Source of the DNA: Haliscomenobacter sp033763495
Lineage (GTDB): Bacteria; Bacteroidota; Bacteroidia; Chitinophagales; Saprospiraceae
DNA length: 64,000 bases
Assembly (NCBI RefSeq): GCF_033763495.1
Contig: NZ_JANRKL010000203.1
Location: 1-64,000 of the forward strand
Reading direction: 5' to 3'
Within the stretch, counting starts at the first letter, position 1. Each line of letters opens with the position of its first letter. Shown here in pieces: positions 1-8,322 of this stretch. The position numbers and the translations under genes are program-made. The notes under the pieces are model-generated. The model saw nothing but the letters and a program-made list of their open reading frames with translations. It did no database searches and had not been told where the DNA came from.

Positions 1-41
1 TTATAATTCTTTTAATTTCTCTTTTTTTTTCAAATTTTCAT

Positions 42-49
42 TACCTTCG
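42..49 (+). promoter_or_regulatory. Possible Bacteroidota -7 promoter element
   Basis: TACCTTCG matches the Bacteroidota -7 consensus TAnnTTTG at all but one fixed position. It lies about 47 bases upstream of the cohesin-protein start and follows a T-rich stretch. No clear -33 TTTG is visible at the usual spacing, so this is a motif match only. Confidence 0.35.
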
Positions 50-95
50 CATTGGTTTAAAGTTTCTCGTTTAGGAACTTATATAATCCCATGAT

Positions 96-899
96 ATGAA
101 ACAAACTATTCAAGTACTCCTATGCTGGGCAGTGATACTCCTATGCTTAGCCCAGGGTAATGCACAAACGCTTACCCGCATCTCTGCTAATAAAGATACT
201 CTTCCAAGTAGCGCCAAAACCTATGTCGCTAATGTCAAAGTAGCAGGCTTCAAAAAAATCATCGGTGCATCCTTTGCAGTGGCTTGGGACTCTGCTGTGA
301 TAAGCTTTGACTCCATTGGTAATTTTGGTATCCCTCTGAGTAAAAACGATCATTTCGGGTACCTTAATACCAAAAATGGAGTGCTCAGGTTTTTGTGGCA
401 AGAGGGAATTTCTGGTATAACATTAAAAGACAACACCACACTTTTTTCGATCTATTTCAAAGTTATTGGAAAACCGGGTACCAAAAGCCCAATTTCATTT
501 GTAGGTATTGCTGAGTCTCCAACCTTGGAGAAGGAAATCATCGATACAACTTTTTCTACAATAAATGCAGAATACATCAATGGCGTTGTGGTTATCAAAT
601 CTCAAACCAGCGCAACCGTCTTTGCTAGTGATCCTAATGAATTTCGCGTCAACCGGGCTTATCCGAACCCGTTCAATAATAACCTTACACTAGAATTTAC
701 CATGCAGGATGCAGGTAAATTGGACATTGAGGTAGTAGACGTTCTGGGTAGGGTAGTTCACACAGAAAAACGCTCTTATTTAGCCGGTAAACAAAAGTTA
801 TTATTGCCAAAATCAGTCTTTCCATCCCCGGGCAATTATTTTGTCCGCATGTACAAGGGAACGTCATTTACTTTGCAACCAGTGATTTTTATGCAGTAA
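96..899 (+). CDS. Secreted cohesin-domain protein with T9SS type A sorting domain
   Basis: The 267-aa product has a signal peptide at residues 1-24 ending in GNAQ. Residues 25-165 read as one cohesin-like beta-sandwich (VKVAGFKKIIGASFAVAWD near the start, TTLFSIYFKV near the end). Residues 182-267 form a type A T9SS sorting domain with the usual YPNPF entry motif, a VVDVLGRVV strand and a terminal PVIFMQ strand. Known biology: such domains direct export through the type IX system and usually anchoring to surface lipopolysaccharide. The gene ends 34 bases before a six-cohesin gene on the same strand, so the two are probably cotranscribed. Its single cohesin could bind the dockerin of the protein at 8323-12240; that is inference. 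Confidence 0.85.
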   Translation: MKQTIQVLLCWAVILLCLAQGNAQTLTRISANKDTLPSSAKTYVANVKVAGFKKIIGASFAVAWDSAVISFDSIGNFGIPLSKNDHFGYLNTKNGVLRFLWQEGISGITLKDNTTLFSIYFKVIGKPGTKSPISFVGIAESPTLEKEIIDTTFSTINAEYINGVVVIKSQTSATVFASDPNEFRVNRAYPNPFNNNLTLEFTMQDAGKLDIEVVDVLGRVVHTEKRSYLAGKQKLLLPKSVFPSPGNYFVRMYKGTSFTLQPVIFMQ

Positions 900-933
900 T
901 CATTAACTCACTTTATCCCAAATTCCGACAAAG

Positions 934-3900
934 ATGAAACCGATTATTACACACCTGCTCCGTGGGGTGAAGATAGGGTCAATAGCTTTTATATTACTGG
1001 CCATATTCACTCCATTTCAAGCGCTTTCTAACAATTCGTCAACTACTAGTGGCGACAAGGATTTACCAATTGAAATCGTCCCAGCTGACGAATCACTCAT
1101 GGGCTTCTCCTTTTCCATTGCCAATGCAACGGTTCAAAAAGGAGGTGAAATTTGCGCACAAGTCAAAGTATCGGGATTCGTAGACATTGTTGTACTACAA
1201 TTTCTGGTTAAATTTGACTCTACCCGTCTTACCTTTAAAGAGACCAAAAACTTTAACCTCGCAGGTTTAAGTGCAGGGTCGACCAACAACAACCCGAGCG
1301 GAACCTTGCGGGTATCCTGGATTGACAACCAGGCGACAGGTGTGACCCTTGCCGACGGGACTGCCATATTTGACATTTGCTTCACAGCGGCAAACCTCGA
1401 TGCCTCAACCAACATCCGCTTTGTTTATCAAGAAGTAGCGGATAAAAACCTCAGTAACGTTGCCATTGATAACACTGCGCAACCAACTGTTATCACCATC
1501 GGTGCAGGTGGTGGTAGCGGTGGATCTGGAGGGATTTTGGCATTGGACATTTCAGACGCAACTGCACCAGCGGTGAACCAGGAAGTGTGCGTAAAAGTCA
1601 ATTCCGTTTCTGGCTTTACCAATATTAAGAGCTCTCAGTTGTCTATCAATTACAATACAACGCAGCTCAGTTTTGCTTCAGTCAAAAACTTTAATTTGAC
1701 GGGCCTGACTGCTGCCTCCTTTAACTCCTCCACTCCTGGCACACTAGCCATGAATTGGACCAGCACAACGCCGACCACCGGGAACACTTTGGCCAATGGT
1801 ACCGCAATCGTTGATGTTTGTTTTACGACAAAATTGGCTGGAATAACCTCAACGGTTTCTTTTGCAGCAGGGGCGCAGGTTCAAAACAAGGACAATCAAG
1901 CGGTAACTCTAAACGGCACCACTGGCATCATCACCGTTTCAGGAGGATCAGGGACCAATGGCCCTGCTACTTTTGATATAACGGATGCTACCGGCACAGT
2001 GGGCCAGCAGGCATGCCAAAAGGTAAATGTTACCAACTTCACCAATCTGTTGAGTGTCGAATACACCATTACATACAATTCTACACAACTGGATTTTGCT
2101 TCAGTAAAAAACCTAAATCTGGCCGGATTGACGGATGCGAACTTCAGCAAGCCAGGTGTAGGTGGAACTCCACTAGGCTCGATCAAATTGTCGTGGAATG
2201 ACCCTAATGTAAGTACCGGGGTAAGTGTACCCAATGGCACTACGATTTTTGAAGTATGTTTTACACCTAAATTAAACAACATTACCTCAACGGTTACTTT
2301 TGGAGGGACTTCCGAAATCATCAATAAAGATAGCCAACCAGTAACCTTTAGTGGCCAGTCCGGCACAATTTCAGTCGGAACTGGTGGAGGAGGAGCAACA
2401 GGTGTTACACTCGATCTTACCGATGCAACGGTTCCCGCAACCAATCAGGAAGCTTGTATCAAGGTGAATGTAGGTGCTGGCTTTACCAATATCATTGGCT
2501 TGGAATTCACCATTAATTACAACACGACACAATTGGAGTATTCTACGGTTAAAAACTTCAATTTGAATGGCCTGACCGAAGCTTCCTTTGGTTTACCAGG
2601 GGTGGGCACTAACCCTGCTGGTAGCATTAAAGTATCTTGGAATGATCCAAATGTAACAGGCATAACCCTTGCTAATGGGACGGCCATCTTTGAAGTTTGT
2701 TTTAAAGGGAAGGTTACAAACGTTGCTTCTAATGTTACTTTCTCTACAAATCCTGCTCCTGAAGCAATTGACAAAGACAATACCCAGCTCCCATTCACAG
2801 GACAACCAGGTACCATCACTATTGGTAGCGTTTCTAATCTACCTGATGTTAAACTCAATGTGAGCAGCCAATCAGGTGTAATGGGACAGGATGTTTGTGT
2901 CAAAGTAAGTGTAGTAGATTTTACCAATATTACAGCGCTAGGGGGCACCATGACCTATGATGCTACTGCTCTTCAATTCAAAAATGTAACCAATCTTAGT
3001 TTGTCAGGCCTTACTCAAGCTTCATTTACACCTCCAGGAACAGGTGGAGTAACTGCTGGGTCTTTAAAGATAAATTGGAGTACAGCAACCGTTGGCGGAG
3101 TAACCCTGGCTAGTACATCCAATATTTTTGATGTATGCTTTACGCCCTTAAAAGCAGGCACTTCCCAAGTATCCTTCAGTACTAATGGTTTGACAGTTAC
3201 GCGTTCGAATAACTTGCCTGCAGGTGTGCAGACTGGTTCAGGAACAGTGACCATTACTACTGTTGCTACGAATGACCTTACCTTCAAAGTGAGTAGTGCA
3301 AGTGGAGCAACCAATACAGATGTATGCCTGGATTTAACAACCACTAACTTTACCAACCTCATTGGGATGCAGTTTGCGATCAAATTTGATCCTGCTTTTC
3401 TTACACATAAATCCAACGACAACTTTAATACTACCTTACGTGGCTTTTCCGCTGGAAACGTCAATGTAAACAATACCACTGGATTTATTTCATTTTCTTG
3501 GGATGACAGTCAACTCACTGGAATTACTTTACCAGACAATGCTGTGATTCTGAGGATGTGCTTCACCATCAAGGGCACAACTGGATCCTCTACAGTAGGC
3601 ATCGATAAAACTAAAACTCGGGAAGCTTACGATCTTGCTGAAAAGACCATTATCCCTGTATCGATAGATGGTACCGTTTCTATTGGCAACCCAAATGCGC
3701 CTACCATAGTTTCTCCAGCTGTAATCACCAACGTTCCTTGTTTTGGGGAAAGTAAAGGGGCCATCAATATCGAAGTGCGCAACGGAACTGCTCCCTATAC
3801 TTACAAATGGAGCAACAATGCAACTACCCAGGATTTGAGCAACCTCGCTGCTGGTTCTTATAGCGTAACCGTAACTGATGCCAGTAACGCTACCGCAGTG

Positions 3901-6798
3901 GGCACTTTTAATGTCACCCAACCCGCTGCTGCGCTTGCAATTACGGGAATTACCAAGACCGACGCTACTTGCTTTGGCCAGGCGACTGGTTCTTTGACCG
4001 CTGCAGTTACCGGGGGAACCACTCCGCTGACTTATGCGTGGAGTGGAAGCCTTGCAGCAATTGCAAATCCGACCAATGTACCAGCAGGTAATTATACACT
4101 TACAGTGACGGATGCCAATGGTTGCCGGGCGGTATCTAATCCAACGGCAGTAGCCCAGCCTTCTGCAGCACTCAATGCCAGTGTAGCCACTCAGCCGGCC
4201 AAGTGTGATGGAACACCAACTGGATCGGCTTCCATTACCGCTACCGGTGGTACCGCACCCTATACTTACAAATGGGCAAACAATGCAACCACCATTCAAT
4301 TGAGCAATGTAGCAGCGGGTAATTATGCCTATACAGTTACAGACTCAAAGGGATGTACATTTACGGCTTCCGCAACAATTACGACGGAGCAAAGTGTACG
4401 GATTACATCAATTGATCCTGTAAATTTTGACCAAAACACCACCAATGGTGCGGTAAATATCGCCATTTCCGGAGGTGTCGCACCGTATAAGTTCAACTGG
4501 ACTGGCCCGAATAATTTTACTGCAACAACAGAAGACATCAGCAATTTGGGCACTGCAGGTCAATATTGTGTATCTGTAACCGACAACACCAATTGTACAA
4601 CTACAATGTGTGCGTCAATTGTCCAACGCTTGAAAGTAAACCTGACCGTTAATGAAGCTTGTTTTGGCCAAACAAATGGTGGGGTTAGTCTGCAAGCGAC
4701 AGGAGGTGTTGGGCCATATACTTACAAGTGGAGTTCTAATAATTTGACCACCCAAAACCTCAGCAATGTGGCAGCGGGCAATTATACAGTAACTGTAACT
4801 GACAGCCAGAACAATACGGTCACAGGTAGTGCTCTGGTCCCTGTTCTGACCGAGATTAAAATTACCCGTACCGTTACGGATGTCAATGCCCCCGGGGGGG
4901 CGAATGGTGCCATTTCCCTCAGCGTAACCGGAGGAAAACCAGGTTATACCTACAAATGGAGCAACAATAGCACCACAAGTAGTGTGAGTGGACTGGTAGT
5001 TGGAGAATATTGCGTCACCGTAACCGATTTGGCCGGTTGTACCTCGACTGGCTGTTTTAAGGTAGAGTTGGTTACAATTCCTCTTTCGGTAAGTAGTGAC
5101 ATCTCCAGCAACAAGTGTAATGGCGAGTCCTCAGGTGCTGTTCGTTTGCAAGTTTTGGGTGGGGTTGGGCCATATGCATTGGCATTTAACAATGGTCAAC
5201 CAGAAAACCTTACCCAAGGTGCTTTTGAACGCAAAAACCTTGCCGCGGGAACCTATACTTATAAAGTCACAGATTCACGAAACACCGTATTTGATGGCTC
5301 TGTTGAGGTAAAACAACCCGATCCATTAGCAATCGCTTCTTTTGCTGTTCGTCATGATTCTGAAGACCCAGGTTGTACAGGCAGTATTGCATTGTCCATA
5401 ACGGGGGGCACTCCGGGGTATCAAGTATCCTGGAATTCACCAAACGTAGGTTTCCAGATTATCAACTTGTGTGAAGGAAATTTTGTCCCTTCCGTGATTG
5501 ATGCGAACGGTTGCCGCAAAACGTTTGACCCGATTGCATTGACAACCTTCACGGTCAGTGCAGCAATTGTCAATACCAGTTGCCCTGATGATGACAATGG
5601 TGGCGTAAACATCACTGTTTTGGGAGGGGCTGCACCTTACCGCTATGCCTGGTTAACTGCCAGAGGAGATACCATTTCCAAAACGAAAGATTTGGGAGAT
5701 GTTGCTGCCGGGGTATACCGCTTGGTGATCAGAGAAAACTCTGGCTTGCGCCTGGAAAAACAATATACTGTTACAACTGCTTCTAAGTTGACAGCCAATA
5801 TCCAAATCCTGTCAAACTTCAACGGTTTTGCAGTAAGTTGTGCCAATGCCAAAGATGGTTCTGCTCGTGCAACGGGTGCCAATGGTGGCGGTACACCAAC
5901 TTATGTGTACGAGTGGTCTTTGAATGGAAACTTGGTTGCTTCTAATTCAGTACTCAATAATGCAGGAGTAGGCAATTATATCGTACGCATTACAGATGGT
6001 CTGGGTTGTAGTGTGGAGGAGGAAGTGGAATTTAAAGCTCCCGAAGCTTTGGATGTGAGTGCGTTTATTACCGATGTTTCGTGTATTGGTAGCCGAGATG
6101 GAGAACTTGCTGCCGAGGTGGAAGGTGGCCTGGCCGGAGGCAAGTTTACTTATGCCTGGAGCAATGGACGTGCTACACCCCGGATCACTGGTTTGTCCAA
6201 AGGTGCTTATACCATTACCATTACCGACCGGAACAATTGTACCGTGACCAAATCCTTTGAAGTAAAGGAACCCACCGCAATTACCGTACAAATCCAGAGC
6301 ATCAATGCAACAGAAGGCTGTAATGGCCAAGTGTTGGCCTTAGCGAAGGGAGGAGTTAAGCCTTATACTTACCGTTGGAATGCACCTGTTACCAGCGGCG
6401 ACTCGATTGTGAAGAGCCTTTGCCCTGGGGAGTATTTTGTCCAGGTGACCGACTCCAGAGGTTGTAAATCAACTCCTGATGTAAGTGCAATCGAAGTAAA
6501 AGACCGTCGTCTGCCTTGTATGGATATCCGCTCGGTGATCTCACCTGACGGGGATGGTTCAAATGAAACCTTCCTGATCAACTGTATTCAAGAATTCCCT
6601 GGCAACAAGATTTTCATCTATAATCGTTGGGGACAGCTAGTGTATCAAGCAGAAAACTACAACAATGACTGGGATGGAACTACCCAAAGTGGTGAAAAAC
6701 TTCCGGAAGGTGCCTATTACTATATCCTGGACTATAAGAATGCCGATGGCAAAGAAATACAGGCAAGAGGATCAATTACACTGCTGAGAGAAGAATAA
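934..6798 (+). CDS. Giant surface protein: six cohesin modules, SprB-type repeats, type B sorting domain
   Basis: This 1954-aa protein starts with a hydrophobic leader at about residues 10-32. Six consecutive cohesin-like modules follow at roughly 58-192, 202-338, 345-487, 490-632, 640-777 and 782-917. They are separated by short Gly/Ser linkers and are very alike (NFNLxGLT and GTAIFxVCF recur). Each has one Cys near its start and one near its end. From about 930 to 1855 run around a dozen SprB-type repeats (C.G...G, APYTYKWSN, AGNYTVTVTD). Residues about 1860-1954 are a gliding-motility-type C-terminal domain (SPDGDGSNETF, IYNRWGQLVYQ, GSITLLREE), i.e. a type B T9SS signal. A PorP/SprF gene follows, the usual partner of type B proteins. 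Likely an adhesin or scaffoldin-like surface filament; binding specificity is unknown. Confidence 0.88.
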   Translation: MKPIITHLLRGVKIGSIAFILLAIFTPFQALSNNSSTTSGDKDLPIEIVPADESLMGFSFSIANATVQKGGEICAQVKVSGFVDIVVLQFLVKFDSTRLTFKETKNFNLAGLSAGSTNNNPSGTLRVSWIDNQATGVTLADGTAIFDICFTAANLDASTNIRFVYQEVADKNLSNVAIDNTAQPTVITIGAGGGSGGSGGILALDISDATAPAVNQEVCVKVNSVSGFTNIKSSQLSINYNTTQLSFASVKNFNLTGLTAASFNSSTPGTLAMNWTSTTPTTGNTLANGTAIVDVCFTTKLAGITSTVSFAAGAQVQNKDNQAVTLNGTTGIITVSGGSGTNGPATFDITDATGTVGQQACQKVNVTNFTNLLSVEYTITYNSTQLDFASVKNLNLAGLTDANFSKPGVGGTPLGSIKLSWNDPNVSTGVSVPNGTTIFEVCFTPKLNNITSTVTFGGTSEIINKDSQPVTFSGQSGTISVGTGGGGATGVTLDLTDATVPATNQEACIKVNVGAGFTNIIGLEFTINYNTTQLEYSTVKNFNLNGLTEASFGLPGVGTNPAGSIKVSWNDPNVTGITLANGTAIFEVCFKGKVTNVASNVTFSTNPAPEAIDKDNTQLPFTGQPGTITIGSVSNLPDVKLNVSSQSGVMGQDVCVKVSVVDFTNITALGGTMTYDATALQFKNVTNLSLSGLTQASFTPPGTGGVTAGSLKINWSTATVGGVTLASTSNIFDVCFTPLKAGTSQVSFSTNGLTVTRSNNLPAGVQTGSGTVTITTVATNDLTFKVSSASGATNTDVCLDLTTTNFTNLIGMQFAIKFDPAFLTHKSNDNFNTTLRGFSAGNVNVNNTTGFISFSWDDSQLTGITLPDNAVILRMCFTIKGTTGSSTVGIDKTKTREAYDLAEKTIIPVSIDGTVSIGNPNAPTIVSPAVITNVPCFGESKGAINIEVRNGTAPYTYKWSNNATTQDLSNLAAGSYSVTVTDASNATAVGTFNVTQPAAALAITGITKTDATCFGQATGSLTAAVTGGTTPLTYAWSGSLAAIANPTNVPAGNYTLTVTDANGCRAVSNPTAVAQPSAALNASVATQPAKCDGTPTGSASITATGGTAPYTYKWANNATTIQLSNVAAGNYAYTVTDSKGCTFTASATITTEQSVRITSIDPVNFDQNTTNGAVNIAISGGVAPYKFNWTGPNNFTATTEDISNLGTAGQYCVSVTDNTNCTTTMCASIVQRLKVNLTVNEACFGQTNGGVSLQATGGVGPYTYKWSSNNLTTQNLSNVAAGNYTVTVTDSQNNTVTGSALVPVLTEIKITRTVTDVNAPGGANGAISLSVTGGKPGYTYKWSNNSTTSSVSGLVVGEYCVTVTDLAGCTSTGCFKVELVTIPLSVSSDISSNKCNGESSGAVRLQVLGGVGPYALAFNNGQPENLTQGAFERKNLAAGTYTYKVTDSRNTVFDGSVEVKQPDPLAIASFAVRHDSEDPGCTGSIALSITGGTPGYQVSWNSPNVGFQIINLCEGNFVPSVIDANGCRKTFDPIALTTFTVSAAIVNTSCPDDDNGGVNITVLGGAAPYRYAWLTARGDTISKTKDLGDVAAGVYRLVIRENSGLRLEKQYTVTTASKLTANIQILSNFNGFAVSCANAKDGSARATGANGGGTPTYVYEWSLNGNLVASNSVLNNAGVGNYIVRITDGLGCSVEEEVEFKAPEALDVSAFITDVSCIGSRDGELAAEVEGGLAGGKFTYAWSNGRATPRITGLSKGAYTITITDRNNCTVTKSFEVKEPTAITVQIQSINATEGCNGQVLALAKGGVKPYTYRWNAPVTSGDSIVKSLCPGEYFVQVTDSRGCKSTPDVSAIEVKDRRLPCMDIRSVISPDGDGSNETFLINCIQEFPGNKIFIYNRWGQLVYQAENYNNDWDGTTQSGEKLPEGAYYYILDYKNADGKEIQARGSITLLREE

Positions 6799-6808
6799 GC
6801 AAGCTTGT

Positions 6809-6842
6809 GTGTTGGGGTAGGGTTTTCGACCTGCCCCAACAC
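6809..6842 (+). other. Intercistronic hairpin without T-tract
   Basis: Arms of 13 bases (6809-6821 and 6830-6842) pair with only one T-G wobble around an 8-base loop. The hairpin sits directly after the stop of the giant cohesin gene and 14 bases before the first possible porP/sprF start. No T-run follows, so an intrinsic terminator is unlikely. It could be an RNA-stability or processing element setting different levels of the two proteins. Confidence 0.6.
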
Positions 6843-6880
6843 CTCAACAATATTCCATGAACCATCAACCGATTTTGACC

Positions 6881-7819
6881 ATGAAAAAATTGTTACACCT
6901 CATATTGTTGCTGTTGCCAACAGCTTTACTTTGGGCTCAGGATGAAGCCATTTTTACCCATTACAACCTGGCTCCAATCCTTGTTAACCCGGCTGCTGCA
7001 GGATTTGAAGAAACACACCAAATTCAGTTTAACGCACGTGGCCAATGGATTGGTTTCCCAGATGCGCCTAAAAACGTAGGGGTACAGTATCACGGCCCAA
7101 TGGGCAATACCTTTGGTTTCGGACTTGCGGTAATGGGCGAAAGTGCTGCCCGCCTTTCCCGCGTACGGGCTCGTTTGAACTCGGGTTTCCGTTTTAAAAT
7201 CAATGAAAATGTCAAATTTGCTGTCGGTTTTTCAACCGAATTCAGCCAGGTATCCCTCGGGAACAATGTACTGGGAGAACCTGAGCCGATTTATCAGGCT
7301 GGAGACGACATCATTGAAGGAGCCGTAGATGGCCGCCAGCAATTCGATGCCTCTCTGGGTTTCTTTGCTCGTTTTTATGAAAATACCTATGCCAGTTTGA
7401 GCTTCACCAACTTGATTGCAGAGCGACTAAACAATATTGGTACAGCCGAAGGATCCGGTAGTTTGTTTCAGCATTATGTGTTCCTGATGGGGCACAAATT
7501 TGAATTGTCGAACAACCAATTGAGCCTCGAGCCTTCGATTATGGTGCGTCAAGTTAAAGATACTCCTTTTAATGTTGACATCAACCTCAAAGCGGGCATC
7601 CTCGACAACAAATTGATCGCAGGCTTGTCTTATCGCTCCCTCAAAACCATCGGTGCATTGATTGGTTCTGAAATATCGGAGAGCTTCCGCTTTTTCTACA
7701 CTTTTGATTTATCAATGCAAGATTTACAACAATACTCCACGGGCTCTCATGAGGTAACTTTGGCCTTTGGATTTAAAGGGCCTCAAAACAAGAACGGCAG
7801 CCGTTACGGTAGAAGATAG
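6881..7819 (+). CDS. PorP/SprF family type IX secretion outer-membrane protein
   Basis: The 312-aa product from the ATG at 6881 has a signal peptide MKKLLHLILLLLPTALLWAQ, then the family start DEAIFTHYNLAPILVNPAAAGF. A beta-barrel of alternating strands follows, ending in VTLAFGFKG. An in-frame ATG at 6857 would add eight residues before a normal signal sequence, so 6881 is preferred. Known family role: PorP/SprF proteins sit in the outer membrane and are needed for secretion or surface attachment of type B-CTD proteins, as SprF is for SprB. The gene directly follows such a protein, and the 1954-aa cohesin/SprB protein is its probable client. Confidence 0.9.
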   Translation: MKKLLHLILLLLPTALLWAQDEAIFTHYNLAPILVNPAAAGFEETHQIQFNARGQWIGFPDAPKNVGVQYHGPMGNTFGFGLAVMGESAARLSRVRARLNSGFRFKINENVKFAVGFSTEFSQVSLGNNVLGEPEPIYQAGDDIIEGAVDGRQQFDASLGFFARFYENTYASLSFTNLIAERLNNIGTAEGSGSLFQHYVFLMGHKFELSNNQLSLEPSIMVRQVKDTPFNVDINLKAGILDNKLIAGLSYRSLKTIGALIGSEISESFRFFYTFDLSMQDLQQYSTGSHEVTLAFGFKGPQNKNGSRYGRR

Positions 7820-7821
7820 TC

Positions 7822-7964
7822 GATTTTAGATGCGTGATTTCGGATTTTGGTTGGTATTTTTCTTGAAAAATTAACCTTGAATTTAAGGTGTAAATATCTC
7901 GTAATGATGTATTTATAGTAGATTCAGGGCGCCAGCCGAAACCCGAAATCCCACATTCGAAATC
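7822..7964. repeat. Long imperfect inverted repeat (REP/MITE-like)
   Basis: Arms at 7822-7854 and 7932-7964 are about 33 bases each and match at roughly 24 positions. Several of the mismatches become G-U pairs if the + strand is transcribed. The 77 bases between them are A/T-rich. The arm text (GATTTCGGATTTTGG and related) is the kind of low-information palindrome seen as dispersed intergenic repeats in Bacteroidota. It begins right after the porP/sprF stop. Confidence 0.55.
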
Positions 7965-8200
7965 AAAATACCAGCAATTGGGTATTGGGGTTATTTAATT
8001 AAATTTTGATATTTGTTGCTCGTAAATATCTATTCAGCAGTTTGTTCCCTCCTTTAACTGTTTGAGTAACCTTAAAAGGCTATATTCCTTTCCTGCATAC
8101 CTGTTTTTTGATTTTCCAAACGAACATTATTGCTCATAGTGTGCTATTCGTGGCATACTGAAAATGCATCAAGAATATACTTAAATCGGTTTTTGGGATG
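7965..8200. other. Non-coding stretch after porP/sprF
   Basis: This A/T-rich segment lies between the inverted repeat and a strong terminator-like hairpin. I see no ORF with coding character. A short transcript ending at the 8201 hairpin is possible but has no direct support. Confidence 0.4.
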
Positions 8201-8233
8201 GCCTCCTTCAGTTGTGAAGGGGGCTTTTTTTTT
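8201..8233 (+). terminator. Rho-independent terminator-like hairpin
   Basis: A 10-bp stem (GCCTCCTTCA with TGAAGGGGGC, one T-G pair) closes a GTTG loop and is followed by nine T. It lies 380 bases after the porP/sprF stop and only 90 bases before the next gene. It therefore ends either a long 3' UTR, a separate small RNA, or an attenuated leader of the next gene. Confidence 0.75.
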
Positions 8234-8322
8234 ATAAAAAAAATATCAAAAAGGCACTTTGGCACGGTATTGGAATTTAATAGTGAAAATTCTTAATTCG
8301 AAACCGTCAAAAACATAGTGCC

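Noticed and set aside
1896..2444. 182-codon antisense frame in the cohesin repeats
   Set aside because: Shadow of a strongly biased repeated sense gene; similar frames recur at the same place in each cohesin repeat.
3529..4299. 256-codon antisense frame in the SprB-repeat gene
   Set aside because: Cys/Ser/Arg-rich translation mirrors the repeated sense sequence and shows no domain.
3720..6500. Repeated segments considered as a DNA repeat array
   Set aside because: They are in-frame SprB-type protein repeats with divergent DNA.
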